From positions 526,813 through 590,812 of the forward strand of contig SEMN01000319.1 in assembly GCA_005408345.1 (NCBI GenBank): 64,000 bases of DNA. The letters run 5' to 3'. The notes beneath the pieces were generated by a model that was not told where the DNA came from, did no database searches, and saw only the letters and a program-made list of their open reading frames with translations. The position numbers and the translations under genes are program-made. Shown here piece by piece: positions 36,996-46,933 of this stretch; within the stretch, counting starts at the first letter, position 1, and each line of letters begins with the position of its first letter. This DNA is from Macquaria australasica. Lineage: Eukaryota; Chordata; Actinopteri; Centrarchiformes; Percichthyidae.

Positions 36996-37599
36996 GTTGC
37001 TCAATTGCAATTCAATAAAGTGAGAAAGGTGGAAAAATTGTGTTACACAAAATTAGTTGTTTTTTTTCTGACTTTTCTCTAAATTAAAAAGTTAAATACT
37101 GGGTACTTTATTCCCCTGAGGCCTCTAAAATTCCTTCAGTTGAACGAATCCAAGTAGGAAAAATCAATCTTTAGTTGAACTGCTCATAACTGATGTCCAC
37201 AGTAAAGTCATAACCTGTGGTAAGGGGTCACAAGATATTGATTTGTTTCAAGGGTGCACAAGCCATAAAAGTTAGGAACGACTGAGTTAGAATACAAGCA
37301 GCTGCTACTTCCCCCAGATCATGTTGAGTAGATAAAGAGGTCCAGAGGTCCAAAGGTCCTTATTATTGGACCTGAGAGTCTAAAGACCTTGCAGCAATCT
37401 CTGCAACCTTTTACCTCTAATATCAAGCTGTACACTATCGATAGTGATTCTTGTCTGGGTTTTTCTATTCCTATTAAGGCATTTTTGAGAATTTTTTTCC
37501 TGTTAGGAAATACTTCTTTTGTCAGACATATTTTATCATTTGAAAGTGCTGTGAAATGAGATTACTGTGATTCATTATACTTTTGCCTCAGCCAAGGAG

Positions 37600-37955
37600 C
37601 GCTGATGCAGATGGTTAAAAAGTGCCACAGCCTGTTTTATAACAAAGACAAAGTGCAGGGAGCACATTACTCCAGTGTTGGCCTCTCTCCATTGGCTGCT
37701 AGAGTAGGGAATTAAATCCAAAACTTTAGTTATTACCCATCAGGCACTGCACGGTGAAGCCCCCGAGTATATTTCTTAACTATTGTGCCCATATAGTAAC
37801 TTTAAAGTCTCTTAAAATGATAGGAGACTGAATATTTGCCATATTTGCCTTGAAACTTTGCAATAATTTACCTCACATTGTTAGATAATCCAATTTAATT
37901 AGCTTTTTTAAAAACTTCTCAAGACTCACTTATATTCCCTCACTTTTCTTAACTG
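37600..37955 (+). pseudogene. decayed LINE ORF2 C-terminal fragment
   Basis: The + strand reads REHITPVLASLHWL, then HQALHGEAPEYIS and, further on, LCNNLPHIVR, then FFKNFSRLTYIPSLF. These match in order the conserved fish LINE C-terminal blocks (HITPVLxxLHWLP, KALHGxAPxYI, LWNxLPxxIR, FKxxLKTHLF). There are several stops and the order is uninterrupted, so this is an old truncated copy. Confidence 0.75.
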
Positions 37956-38514
37956 GTGGTTTTGCTCTTTTGTTTTCTTACTTCCATTTTGTTGTTTTTC
38001 TGTTATTCAATATCCTGCCTGTTTGATATATTGTCCTAAATGCTTATATTTTGAAGCAAATCTTTACTTACTTTCTTACATGATGGAAGAAACATATATG
38101 CGTGATATGAAATTTCCATGAATATATGCAGTATGTGATAAGTGGGAAACGTGTTAGTGTTATTTGGGCGGATTACATAACATTACATAACTCACCATAT
38201 CAAAGTCTGAAGGACATTTTCTGTGCAAATTTCACCCAAATTTGTGATTGAAAAGTTTGAGGAAATCTGTTACTAAAGACGAGATGACTGTGTTGTTTAG
38301 TGCAGTGTAGAGCAGAGAGACGGGCAGGCAGGTGTGCCGACAAAGACAGACGACAGCATGAGCATGTGAGGAGAGAGAGAGAGATAGATTCCCCAGCCAC
38401 TATTAACCTCGCTCGCCCCTGTCCGCCTTTATCTGAACGCCAGCGAAAGTTACTTCCGAGCTGACAGGAGTCAACAGGAGGACTGGCTGGCTCATTTTTG
38501 GCAGCATTGGCAGT

Positions 38515-38539
38515 GACACACACACACACACACACACAA
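38515..38539. repeat. (CA)n microsatellite
   Basis: About 12 CA units ending in CAACACAC. Confidence 0.95.
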
Positions 38540-38729
38540 CACACTTTGCCTTCCTCTCTTTCGTATACACAGAAGTTTACAGCACAACAGCAGTCTAAAG
38601 TTAGCGCTGTGCAGCAGCGTCTCTCTTTGGGTCTAATTAGAGCTGTTGAATATTCTGAGTAGCCAGTCAGCTCTGGCACAAACTGGAGCTCCGAAACTCA
38701 ACAAAACAAACAGAACTTAGGCGCCAAGA

Positions 38730-38730
<1 letters not shown>

Positions 38731-38764
<34 letters not shown>
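38731..38764. repeat. (AC)n microsatellite
   Basis: About 17 uninterrupted AC units. Confidence 0.95.
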
Positions 38765-38768
<4 letters not shown>

Positions 38769-39619
38769 CTGTCTATTTTTACTGGTTCCTGTTCTTATGG
38801 CCTTGTGGAATACACATTACTTTACATTTTGTATTTAGAAATGGCCACCATGATGATTTATAACACAAGTACATTCAATTTTAAGGTACTTGTACTTTAG
38901 TTGAGTACCTCCATTTTCTGCTACTTCATACCTTAACTTTATTTTCAGACACATAGGTCCATATCAGAAAACATACAGATAATACAATTCATACTTCTAC
39001 TCCACTACATTTCAGAGGCAAATATTACACTTTTTACTCCACTACATTTATTTAATAACTAATAACTACCTAAGATTAGCCCCACCTTTACCAGCTGCAA
39101 CATTAGAGTGATGTACTCATTAATGTATCAATAATAATAATCCAATGATATAACTTTAAGTATATTTAGATGCAAATATTTTTGTACTTATACTTAAATA
39201 AAATGTTTAAGTGTTTCTACATTGTGGTATTGATACTTTTACTTAAGTAAGAGATTGCCAAGAGTGCTAAACGGCTTATAAAGTGGTGTCTCTCCCTTTA
39301 ATATCTAGTATCTTGTATTAAATCAGGCAACGCTGCAAATCACCGAGCAGGACTGCTTTATGGAAATATTGAATTCACAGGATTTTTGCACCAGCGTGAT
39401 GAAGAACCTTGATTTGTCTGGCATTTTATCAGTTGGATTAGTCACAAAAAAAAGCAGGAGCTCATTTAATCTATTAATGGTCTCTTAATTGAATTTAGAA
39501 ATCACAATATAAAATGGCACACAGTTAAAAGATCTTCTAATCAGATAATCAGATTATCACCCAGCCCTACTTGTGTTGATCAAATACCTTAACTGAATTA
39601 GTTTCATACTGTAGCTATG

Positions 39620-39624
39620 GTTAC
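39620..39624. repeat. target-site duplication GTTAC (left)
   Basis: GTTAC lies immediately before the left LTR and is repeated exactly after the right LTR. A 5-bp duplication is typical of Ty3/gypsy integrase. Confidence 0.93.
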
Positions 39625-40007
39625 TGTTAAGCTTCCAGGCAAGGCAGGAAAGACCCAAATGCAGGACGCAGGAGACAGACAGGCTTTTAACTGTTTACTG
39701 AAGACAATGTAAGTTCTTTACAAAAAAGGTTCTTTTAGAGCGCGATGTGACAAACCATGGGAATGGCAACGATCTGGCAACAAGACCAGGGCGACACTGA
39801 CAATATATACACAAGAGGTAATGGGGAACAGGTGGAAACAATCGGGGCGGGGCAGACAATCACACAGGCGGGAAACACACAAGGACTGGAAGTAAAGGAA
39901 CCTGAAACGAGAGGGAAGGTTAGACTTTTCAAAATAAAACAGACACGCCAGAACAGGAAACAGAAATATGACAGACATGAACTTAACACAACCGACGAGA
40001 CATAACA
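39625..40007 (-). repeat. 3' LTR of gypsy element (left copy)
   Basis: 383 bp, beginning TGTTAAGCTT and ending CATAACA. It differs from the right copy at 39746 (T/C), 39774 (C/T) and 39792 (C/A). The chromodomain reading frame runs about 25 bases into this LTR before stopping. Confidence 0.96.
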
Positions 40008-40500
40008 GTACCCCCCCCTTTAGGACCGGCTCCCGACGGTCCAGCTTGATCTGGGTGAAGCTGATAGAAGTCATCAATTAAGCTCTGGTCAACAATAAAA
40101 CTGGTCGGTACCCAGGACCGTTCCTCAGGTCCGTACCCCTCCCAGTCTACCAAAAACTGTCTCCCCCGGCCCCTCTTCCTCACCGCCAGCAGTCTCTTGA
40201 CCTTATAAACGGGACCCCCTTCTATCATCTTAGGCGGCGGTGGAGGCTTGGTGGGTGGCATCAGTGGACTTTCACGGACCGGTTTTACCCTGCTTACGTG
40301 GAAGGTGGGATGCACCTGGAGGGACCTGGGGAGTTTAAGTCGTACGGCCACAGGATTAATCACTTTAGAGACTGGGAAGGGTCCCACAAACCTGGGAGCA
40401 AGCTTTCTGGTGTGCACATGGAGAGGCAGGTCTTTAGAGGATAACCACACCCTCTGTCCCAGGGTGTACGATGGTGCCGGCGTCGACGATCGGCCGCTCT
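39983..40500 (-). pseudogene. gypsy integrase C-terminus and chromodomain
   Basis: The minus-strand frame contains YTLGQRVWLSSKDLPL (integrase C-terminal GPY/F-like region, with FVGPFPVSKVI following) and then a chromodomain: VYKVKRLLAVRKRGRG, FLVDWEGYGPEERSWVP and a C-terminal helix (LIDDFYQLHPDQ). The chromodomain is complete in outline, including the aromatic W and Y/W positions. Its frame differs from the upstream integrase frame; the change lies around 40460-40500. The open frame nominally extends to 40561. Confidence 0.88.
40008..40022 (-). other. polypurine tract of gypsy element
   Basis: GTACCCCCCCCTTTA on the + strand is AAAGGGGGGGGTAC on the coding strand, immediately before the 3' LTR. 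This is the expected position of the primer for second-strand DNA synthesis. Confidence 0.85.
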
Positions 40501-41170
40501 CTTCATGCGGGCTTGCCCCCTCAGGAGTATCTGGCGAGTGGCCGCCCAGATCTTCCTGCATCTCCTCACCAGGGCGTGGGCTGATGGTACCGTCACCTCC
40601 TTTTCATTAGCGGGAAAGAGTGGAGGTTGGTACCCATGGGCTGCCTGGAACGGCGAGAGACCGGTGGCTGCAGAAGGGAGCGTATTATGGGCGTACTCCA
40701 CCCAAGTAAGATGTTTACTCCATGACGTCTGGTTCTGAGCCACCAGACATCTCAAGCCGGTCTCCAGTTCTTGATTGAGGCGCTCTGTCTGGCCATTGGA
40801 CTCTGGGTGATAACCAGACGACAGGCTAACGGTGGCACCTAGGAGATGACAAAATTCTTTCCAAAACATGGAACTAAACTGGGGACCTCTATCTGATACA
40901 ATGTCTGCAGGAAGACCATGAATGCGAATGACCTGATTAATCATAATCTCCGCCGTTTCTTTTGCTGTGGGCAATTTAGGCAATGGGATGAAGTGAGTCA
41001 TCTTGGAGAACCTGTCTACCACCGTCAACACTGTCGTGTGTCCTCCAGACGGAGGCAGACCCGTGACAAAGTCTACAGAAATGTGCGACCAAGGCCGATG
41101 CGGTACTGGTAAGGGCTGCAAAAGCCCGACCCGGGCCTGCCTCGACGCCTTACTCTGGGCGCAGACAGCA
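40480..41170 (-). pseudogene. gypsy integrase catalytic core
   Basis: The frame contains the integrase DDE residues: ISVDFVTGLP (first Asp), DIVSDRGPQFSS (second Asp) and YHPESNGQTERLNQELE (Glu). The last part reads KRAADRRRRHH and then loses agreement with the family, marking the frame change into the chromodomain frame. Upstream it begins at about CAQSKASRQA, the end of the zinc-binding region, in a frame different from the preceding segment. Confidence 0.9.
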
Positions 41171-41560
41171 GGCAGCCACGTATTCAGCCACATCCCTGGC
41201 GAGGGACGACCACCAGAACCTTTGCCGAACCACAAAAGTGGTTCTACTAGTTCCAGGGTGGCATGTGAGCCACGAGGTATGTGCCCAGTGGATAACCTGA
41301 GATCGCCACCCTTCCGGTACATACAACCAGTTGGGGGGACAACCCTCAGGAGTGGGTACACCACTGCACGCCCTCTGCACATCTTTTTCTATCTGCCAAG
41401 TTACCGATCCTACCACACGGTCAGGTGGTAGGATAGGTTCAGGTTCCTTAGCAGTTGGTTCCGGTTCATGCAGACGGGACAGAACATCCGGTTTGGTGTT
41501 CTGCGATCCCGGCCTGTATGAGAGGGTGAACCGGAACCGGCTAAAAAAAAAGTGCCCACC
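41150..41560 (-). pseudogene. gypsy RNase H end and integrase zinc-binding segment
   Basis: The frame reads RFRFTLSYRPGSQNTKPDVLSRLH, the end of the RNase H/connection region, and then an H2C2-type integrase N-terminal domain with HWAHTSWLTCHPG followed by YVAACC. The terminal cysteines fall at a frame change near 41165. It joins the upstream segment across a run of nine A/T at 41541-41549, where the frame shifts. Confidence 0.85.
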
Positions 41561-43427
41561 TTGCTTGACGTGAGTTGAGTCTCTTTGCTTTTTTAAGATA
41601 TTCCAAGTTCTTATGGTCCGTCCAGACGATGAACGGCTGCTCTGCCCCCTCCAACCAATGACGCCACTCCTCCAATGCCACCTTAATGGCCAGCAATTCC
41701 CGGTTCCCGACGTCGTAATTGCGCTCCGCTGGTGACAGTTTACGGGAGAGAAAGGCACATGGGTGAATACGGTTGTCAGTGGCCGAGCGCTGCGACAGGA
41801 CAGCCCCGACACCCTCGTTTGAAGCGTCCACTTCCACCAGGAACTGTCGCTTCGTGTCCGGTATGGTCAAGACAGGAGCCGTGGTAAAAAGTGTCTTTAA
41901 CCGTTGGAAGGCCTCCTCAGCCTGTGGACCCCACTGAAACGGAACCTTGGGAGAGGTTAGTGCGTGGAGCGGCGCCGCCACGGCGCTAAAGTTCCTAATG
42001 AATTTTCTATAGAAGTTTGCAAACCCTAAGAACTGTTGGATTTTTTTCCGTGATGTGAGCGGACCCCAGTTGGTGACCGCACTAACCTTCTCCGGGTCCA
42101 TCCTGACATGGTTCTCCGCAATAATGAATCCCAGAAAGGAGACTGAGGAGGCATGGAACTCGCACTTCTCCGCCTTCACATACAGCTGATTCTCCAGCAG
42201 GCGAGCCAGGACCTGGCGGACATGACGCTGATGGATCACGGGATCGGGAGAGAAGATGAGTATGTCATCTAAATACACAAAGACAAAGTCATTGAGGTAT
42301 TCACGAAGTATTTCATTTACAAATGACTGGAAGACGGCGGGTGCATTTGTAAGACCGAAAGGCATCACCAGATATTCATAGTGACCTGTGGGGGTGTTGA
42401 ACCCCGTCTTCCACTCATCCCCCTCCCTAATCCTCACCAGGTGGTAAGCGTTCCGCAGGTCCAGCTTGGTGAAGATTCGAGCCTGCTGGAGCAGCTCGAA
42501 GGCGGAGGAGATAAGTGGAAGTGGGTACCTGTTCTTGACCGTGATGTCATTTAAGGCGCTGTAGTCGATACACGGCCGGAGCGATCCATCCTTTTCCCCA
42601 ACAAAGAAGAAGCCGGCTCCGGCCGGCGAGGAAGAAGGACGGATGATGCCGGACCTCAGCGATGCCTCAATGTACTCCTCCATGGCCTTCCTCTCTGGGC
42701 CGGAGATGGCATAGAGCCGGGCCTTGGGGATGGGAGCCCCTGGTAGGAGGTCTATGGCACAATCCCATGGACGATGAGGGGGCAGAGCTGTGGCCTTGGC
42801 TTTATTGAAGACCTCACGCAAATCATGGTAGCATCGGGGAACTTTGGATAAATCCGGATAATCCCTCAGGACTAGATCCGGTGAGGTAATTCCTGCTGGC
42901 TCTGATGACCTGGGGACAGAAGGAGACACAACAAGACAAGAGACGTGACAGGCAGGATCCCACTCCTTTATCTTCCCTGTGGCCCAAACTATATGAGGGT
43001 TATGTCGTTTCAGCCATGGGAAGCCCAAAATCAGAGGATGTTGAGCACACTCGAAAAGATGAAATTGAATGGTTTCACTATGACATGAGTCTATAATTAG
43101 TTTGACAGGTTGAGTCTGATGAGTTACTCTGCTAAGCAGCCCCCCATCCAAAGATCTAGCACAAACAGGCTGACTGAGAGTTTGAGTCCCCAGGCCTATA
43201 CTCTTGGCTAATTCCTTGTCCATTAAACTCTCGTCAGCCCCAGAGTCTATAAGTGCCTGTAATGGAATAGTGTTACCATCAATGTACAGGGTTACTGCAG
43301 TCAGATTTCGTGGAGGAAAAGTTCTGTTCTGAAATTGGCTCACCAGTATCCTCCTCATTCCTGGTGAGCCTCCTCTTTTAACGGGCAGGAAACCACCTGG
43401 TGCCCAGACTGCCTGCAATAGAAGCAA
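41541..43427 (-). pseudogene. gypsy protease, reverse transcriptase and RNase H
   Basis: An uninterrupted 628-codon frame. Protease: LIDSGADES at residues about 59-67 (active-site DSG). Reverse transcriptase: DYSALNDIT, LDLRNAYH and the catalytic YLDD at about 383-386. RNase H: EVDASNEGVGAVLSQ with the first catalytic Asp, and WTDHKNLEYL near the end. The order and spacing are those of Ty3/gypsy pol. The frame terminates at a homopolymer run at 41541. No internal stops occur, so the catalytic domains look recently functional. Confidence 0.93.
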
Positions 43428-43576
43428 ACCCCCTCCTTAAAACGGCGTTGTCGCTCTTCGGGGGCTAGCTTAGTGCGTCCCAGCTGCATGGGCTCCTCCC
43501 GTCCTGTAGATGGCACCCGATCCTCCGTGCCTGCAGTCATGGATCTTGTGAACCGGTGGAACTTCTGACCCCCCAC
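43355..43576 (-). pseudogene. gypsy gag zinc knuckle segment
   Basis: This frame carries CFYCRQSGHQVVSCP, a CX2CX4HX4C nucleocapsid zinc knuckle that binds RNA. It lies between the main gag frame and pol, in a third frame. The overlap with gag is at about 43537-43576 and with pol at about 43355-43427. One of these junctions may be a natural gag-pol frameshift; the other is probably an indel. Confidence 0.85.
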
Positions 43577-44415
43577 GGTGTTCCCTGAACCCCGGATGGC
43601 CTTCGGCTGGACCGACGACGTTCCGCCTCCCTTTCCTGGAGCCGGTTGTCGATGCGGACGGCTATGTCCACCAGAACCTCGAATTCTTCCGGGATCTCAA
43701 GCGGGGCTATCTGGTCCTTGATTTCTTCGTTGAGTCCGTTAATAAATGCATCTTTCATGGCTGATGAGTTCCAACCGCTGTCAGCGGCAAGGGTGCGGAA
43801 CTCAATGGCGTAATCAATTACCCGCCTGGACTTCTGCCTCAACCTCAGTAGCGCTCTAGAGGCCTCTCGAGCCGGGGAAGAATGGTCAAATAATTTAGAT
43901 AAAGTCTGTGAAAAAACCTCTATGTCTTGACAAATGGCGGATCCGCGAGACCACTCGGCTGTGGCCCACGCCGCCGCCCGCCCGGTCAGGTGAGAAATCA
44001 TAAATGCCACTTTGGAGTGCTCTAAACGAAAGGCAGCAGGGTCATTCTTGTAGTGCAGTTCGCATTGTACTAGGAAGGATCGGCACTCACCCGAATTTCC
44101 CGAATACTTCTCTGGATGGGCTAGTTGGACGGGGCGTGGGACGACTTCTGGTCGGGATGTCGGAGTTAGCAATTGGACAGGCGCTGGTGGTACGGGCTGG
44201 GGTGAAGCAAGACCCTCCAGGCGGCCCAAGACGAGCTGCAGCTGTGCAGCCAGATGGCTTACTTGATTCGCGACGGATGACTGTAGTTCATTCTGTCGCT
44301 CAGCGATTTCAGATACTCCGCGTCCAATGGCGTTCAGCTGAGTCTCGTGTTGCTGTATCCTAGATCCCTGGGCTGCCAGAGCTGATCTGACTGAGCTTCC
44401 GTCCGCTGGGTCCAT
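43537..44415 (-). pseudogene. gypsy gag, main part
   Basis: The likely start is the ATG at 44415 (MDPADGSS), 17 bases inside the right LTR; an in-frame ATG inside the LTR would extend it. Residues about 15-80 form a coiled-coil-like region (QQHETQLNAIGRGV); the capsid-like part includes AHPEKYSGNSGECRSFLVQCELHY and FMISHLTGRAAAWA, typical of fish gypsy gag (retrotransposon gag domain). The frame ends at SQDP before the zinc knuckle because of a frame change near 43560. Confidence 0.88.
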
Positions 44416-44432
44416 GTCTGGCCAGATCGTAC
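44416..44432 (-). other. short leader and possible primer-binding site
   Basis: Only 17 bases lie between the 5' LTR and the gag ATG. On the coding strand TGGCCAGACATGG begins 9 bases after the LTR, and TGG is the usual start of a tRNA-complementary primer-binding site. It would overlap the start codon. The matching tRNA was not identified. Confidence 0.4.
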
Positions 44433-44815
44433 TGTTAAGCTTCCAGGCAAGGCAGGAAAGACCCAAATGCAGGACGCAGGAGACAGACAGGCTTTTAACT
44501 GTTTACTGAAGACAATGTAAGTTCTTTACAAAAAAGGTTCTTTTAGAGCGCGACGTGACAAACCATGGGAATGGCAACGATTTGGCAACAAGACCAGGGA
44601 GACACTGACAATATATACACAAGAGGTAATGGGGAACAGGTGGAAACAATCGGGGCGGGGCAGACAATCACACAGGCGGGAAACACACAAGGACTGGAAG
44701 TAAAGGAACCTGAAACGAGAGGGAAGGTTAGACTTTTCAAAATAAAACAGACACGCCAGAACAGGAAACAGAAATATGACAGACATGAACTTAACACAAC
44801 CGACGAGACATAACA
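44433..44815 (-). repeat. 5' LTR of gypsy element (right copy)
   Basis: 383 bp, starting TGTTAAGCTT and ending CATAACA. It matches the left LTR at all but three positions. On the coding strand it includes a TATATA motif (within 44610-44625) that could serve the element's promoter. Confidence 0.96.
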
Positions 44816-44820
44816 GTTAC
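44816..44820. repeat. target-site duplication GTTAC (right)
   Basis: Exact copy of the 5 bases preceding the left LTR, confirming that both ends belong to one integration event. Confidence 0.93.
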
Positions 44821-46337
44821 AGTTCTGATATTAGAACTCACCATGCGTGGTTGCTGCAAACATTTATAAACCTGGCAGTTTGAGAGCTTATTTCTTGTTT
44901 TATTTATTCATTTATTTATTTGGCAGAAGCTTTTTATTTCATAAAATAATGAAATACATTTTTAATGCTATTTCAGTATTTCCAGATCAAACCCACATAG
45001 TACGTTTCTTTTTTAAGACTAACTAAACAGTTAAACGGCAATTAAAAATCAAATGGACCAAGTAAACAAATTGAAATCAGAATTTTTGACTAAAGCTAAA
45101 GTTTATACCCATAAATAGATCGTAAAATAACATCTTCAGAACATCAGCACTTGGATGAAAAGGCCTTCATTCCTTATTACAGTTTTGAGGTGTCTTAGCA
45201 TGCTCAGTTAATTAGCAATCAGACGACTTTAATATTGTGGAAAGATGGTGGAATTTATCACATGTACCATATACAGACTGTGGAGCTGATTCGAGAGATG
45301 ATTCCCAAAAATGGTATGGTGTCTTCAATGAAGGCATTTTTTTTAAACAGCTCAAAAGATTAAGGCAGAATGAGACAAGAACTGCTTCCAAGGAGCCCTT
45401 TGGCAAGACTGAAGTGTTGTAGAGCTCTGTCAACTGTACCTGCAAGAAACTGAGATAAAAATTATATATTGTCCTATTTTTATACATTTACTTAACTCTT
45501 GTCATTGTGTGCATTCATGCAGCAGGACAGGTAACCTTAACGCTCACACTGAACACGTTCCACTTAAACATGTCAGCCCATTCATAAAAACTTCAGTTTT
45601 ACACACGAGGGAGTGTGGCCTTGCAGCAGTATGGATTGATCTCTTGTATTATTCATCTCCCAGCCCTGAGCTGTAGTTTCCCACAGAGATGAGATGATAG
45701 TGGAGAAAAAACTGGGATGGGACTTCACTGTGATTAATGGTGACGTGCAGAGCCTCCCTCTCCCTCAGGAGCTGTGTTTCCCCTTTTACTAGGGAGTCTC
45801 AGCTGAGGAGAGCGTGGGATTTTAAGTGGGTTGTTGAGAAGTCTGGAGGCGTTTCATGGCGTAGCTGCCCAGCAGCTCAGCACATGTGGTTACAAGGGGA
45901 CTTATTCCTGCAAACTTCAATTTTGCGTGTTGTTCTCAAAATTTTCTCAAAATGTTTAAATTAAATTAACGGCCACCGTACACAGGCTAAATCCTTTTGA
46001 TTTAGGTAGCAACAAGGCCTTTCCTCTGGCACCACCCTCAGACCAACCTTTAGGCTCTTAGTACTGCTAGTAGTAAGGATATGAAAATGGCAAAGTCTTC
46101 TCCTTTTTCCATCCATTCAATAGTTTTGTTTTCTGACAAGAAAGCGTACTTTATTTTGTGTTTTTTATGGTTGGGTATAATCCCAGCTCCAAATGCTACA
46201 ACAGCCTGCTAACATAGACGTTTCATTGCTGCCGTTTTATATATGATGGTGCATGCAACAATACAACAGCAATGTCTCTGAATCTTGACTTGAGGTGCTT
46301 GTCTAACTGTCCACGCTGATGTGACTTCTTTTACCAG

Positions 46338-46933
46338 ATTGAGCAGAGGCGCCACAGCGAGGGCAGCAACTCCACGTCCTGTGTCTTCATGGTCAACAAG
46401 CCATACGCCCTCACCTGCTCTGTGGTGGCCTTCTACATCCCTCTGGTCCTCATGGTGCTGGCCTACCAGAGGATCTATGTCACAGCCCGTGCACATGCCC
46501 TGCAGATCAGCATGCTGCAGCGGGCGGGAGGAGCTGGTGCCAGTGCACCTGGTACTTCTGGGGTCGGTGCCGGTACAGACTCTGCTGACCATCAACGCAA
46601 CCACCGCATGCGAACAGAAACTAAGGCAGCAAAGACTCTGTGCATCATTATGGGGTGTTTCTGCCTCTGCTGGGCGCCGTTCTTCATCACCAATGTGGTG
46701 GACCCTTTTATAGACTACACAGTGCCAGACAAGCTGTGGGCGGCCTGCCTGTGGCTGGGCTACATCAACTCCATGCTGAACCCCATCCTCTACGCCTTCC
46801 TCAACAAGTCCTTCCGCCGTGCCTTCCTCATCATCCTGTGCTGTGGGAGGAAGAGGTACCGCAGGCCGTCCATCCTGGGCTCCGGCGCTCCCTGCACAGC
46901 CACGCAGATCAATGGCTCCACACATGTACTCAA
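46338..46933 (+). CDS. htr4: htr4 exon with ECL2, TM5-TM7 and helix 8
   Basis: This large exon encodes 198 residues plus two bases. In order it holds ECL2 with the N-glycosylation sequon NST and the disulfide Cys (SNSTSCVF), TM5 (CSVVAFYIP), ICL3, TM6 with the CWAP toggle (FCLCWAPFF), TM7 with NPILY (NPxxY) and helix 8 (NKSFRRAF) followed by a Cys-Cys palmitoylation pair. The exon ends at GSTHVL, the point where mammalian 5-HT4 isoforms diverge by alternative splicing. The acceptor is TTTTACCAG|ATTGAG. The donor CTCAA|GTAAGT leaves phase 2. ICL3 is about nine residues longer than the human protein and Gly/Ala/Thr-rich (AGGAGASAPGTSG). If the intron is not removed, translation ends one codon later (AAG-TAA), giving an HVLK C-terminus. 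Confidence 0.96.

Larger units (their letters stand above)
39625..44815 (-). mobile_element. Ty3/gypsy chromodomain LTR retrotransposon
   Basis: A 5191-bp element inserted antisense in the htr4 ECL2 intron. It has two 383-bp LTRs, 5-bp target duplications, a polypurine tract by the left LTR and a coding order (minus strand) of gag with zinc knuckle, protease, reverse transcriptase, RNase H, integrase and C-terminal chromodomain. This is the chromovirus arrangement, as in the fish sushi-ichi group. The LTRs differ at three positions, so insertion is recent. The coding region is interrupted by at least four frame changes, so this copy as given is not intact. The chromodomain probably guided integration to modified histones (family knowledge). 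Confidence 0.95.
36278..46337 (+). other. htr4 intron in ECL2 (about 10 kb, half of it LTR element)
   Basis: GT-AG intron in phase 0. About 5.2 kb of it is the antisense gypsy insertion at 39625-44815, so the intron before insertion was about 4.9 kb. The rest has a GT-repeat at its 5' end, a decayed LINE at 37.6-37.95 kb and two CA microsatellites at 38.5 and 38.7 kb. No host exon was recognised in it. Confidence 0.88.

Noticed and set aside
38200..38679. 159-codon minus-strand frame
   Set aside because: It runs through a CA microsatellite (VCVCVCV) and has no recognisable domain or splice structure.
39718..40077. 119-codon minus-strand frame and its near-copy at 44526-44786
   Set aside because: Both are translations of the LTR sequence, which is regulatory.
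46209..46925. 238-codon open frame on the minus strand
   Set aside because: It is the antisense shadow of the htr4 TM5-TM7 exon, whose + strand translation is a clear receptor.
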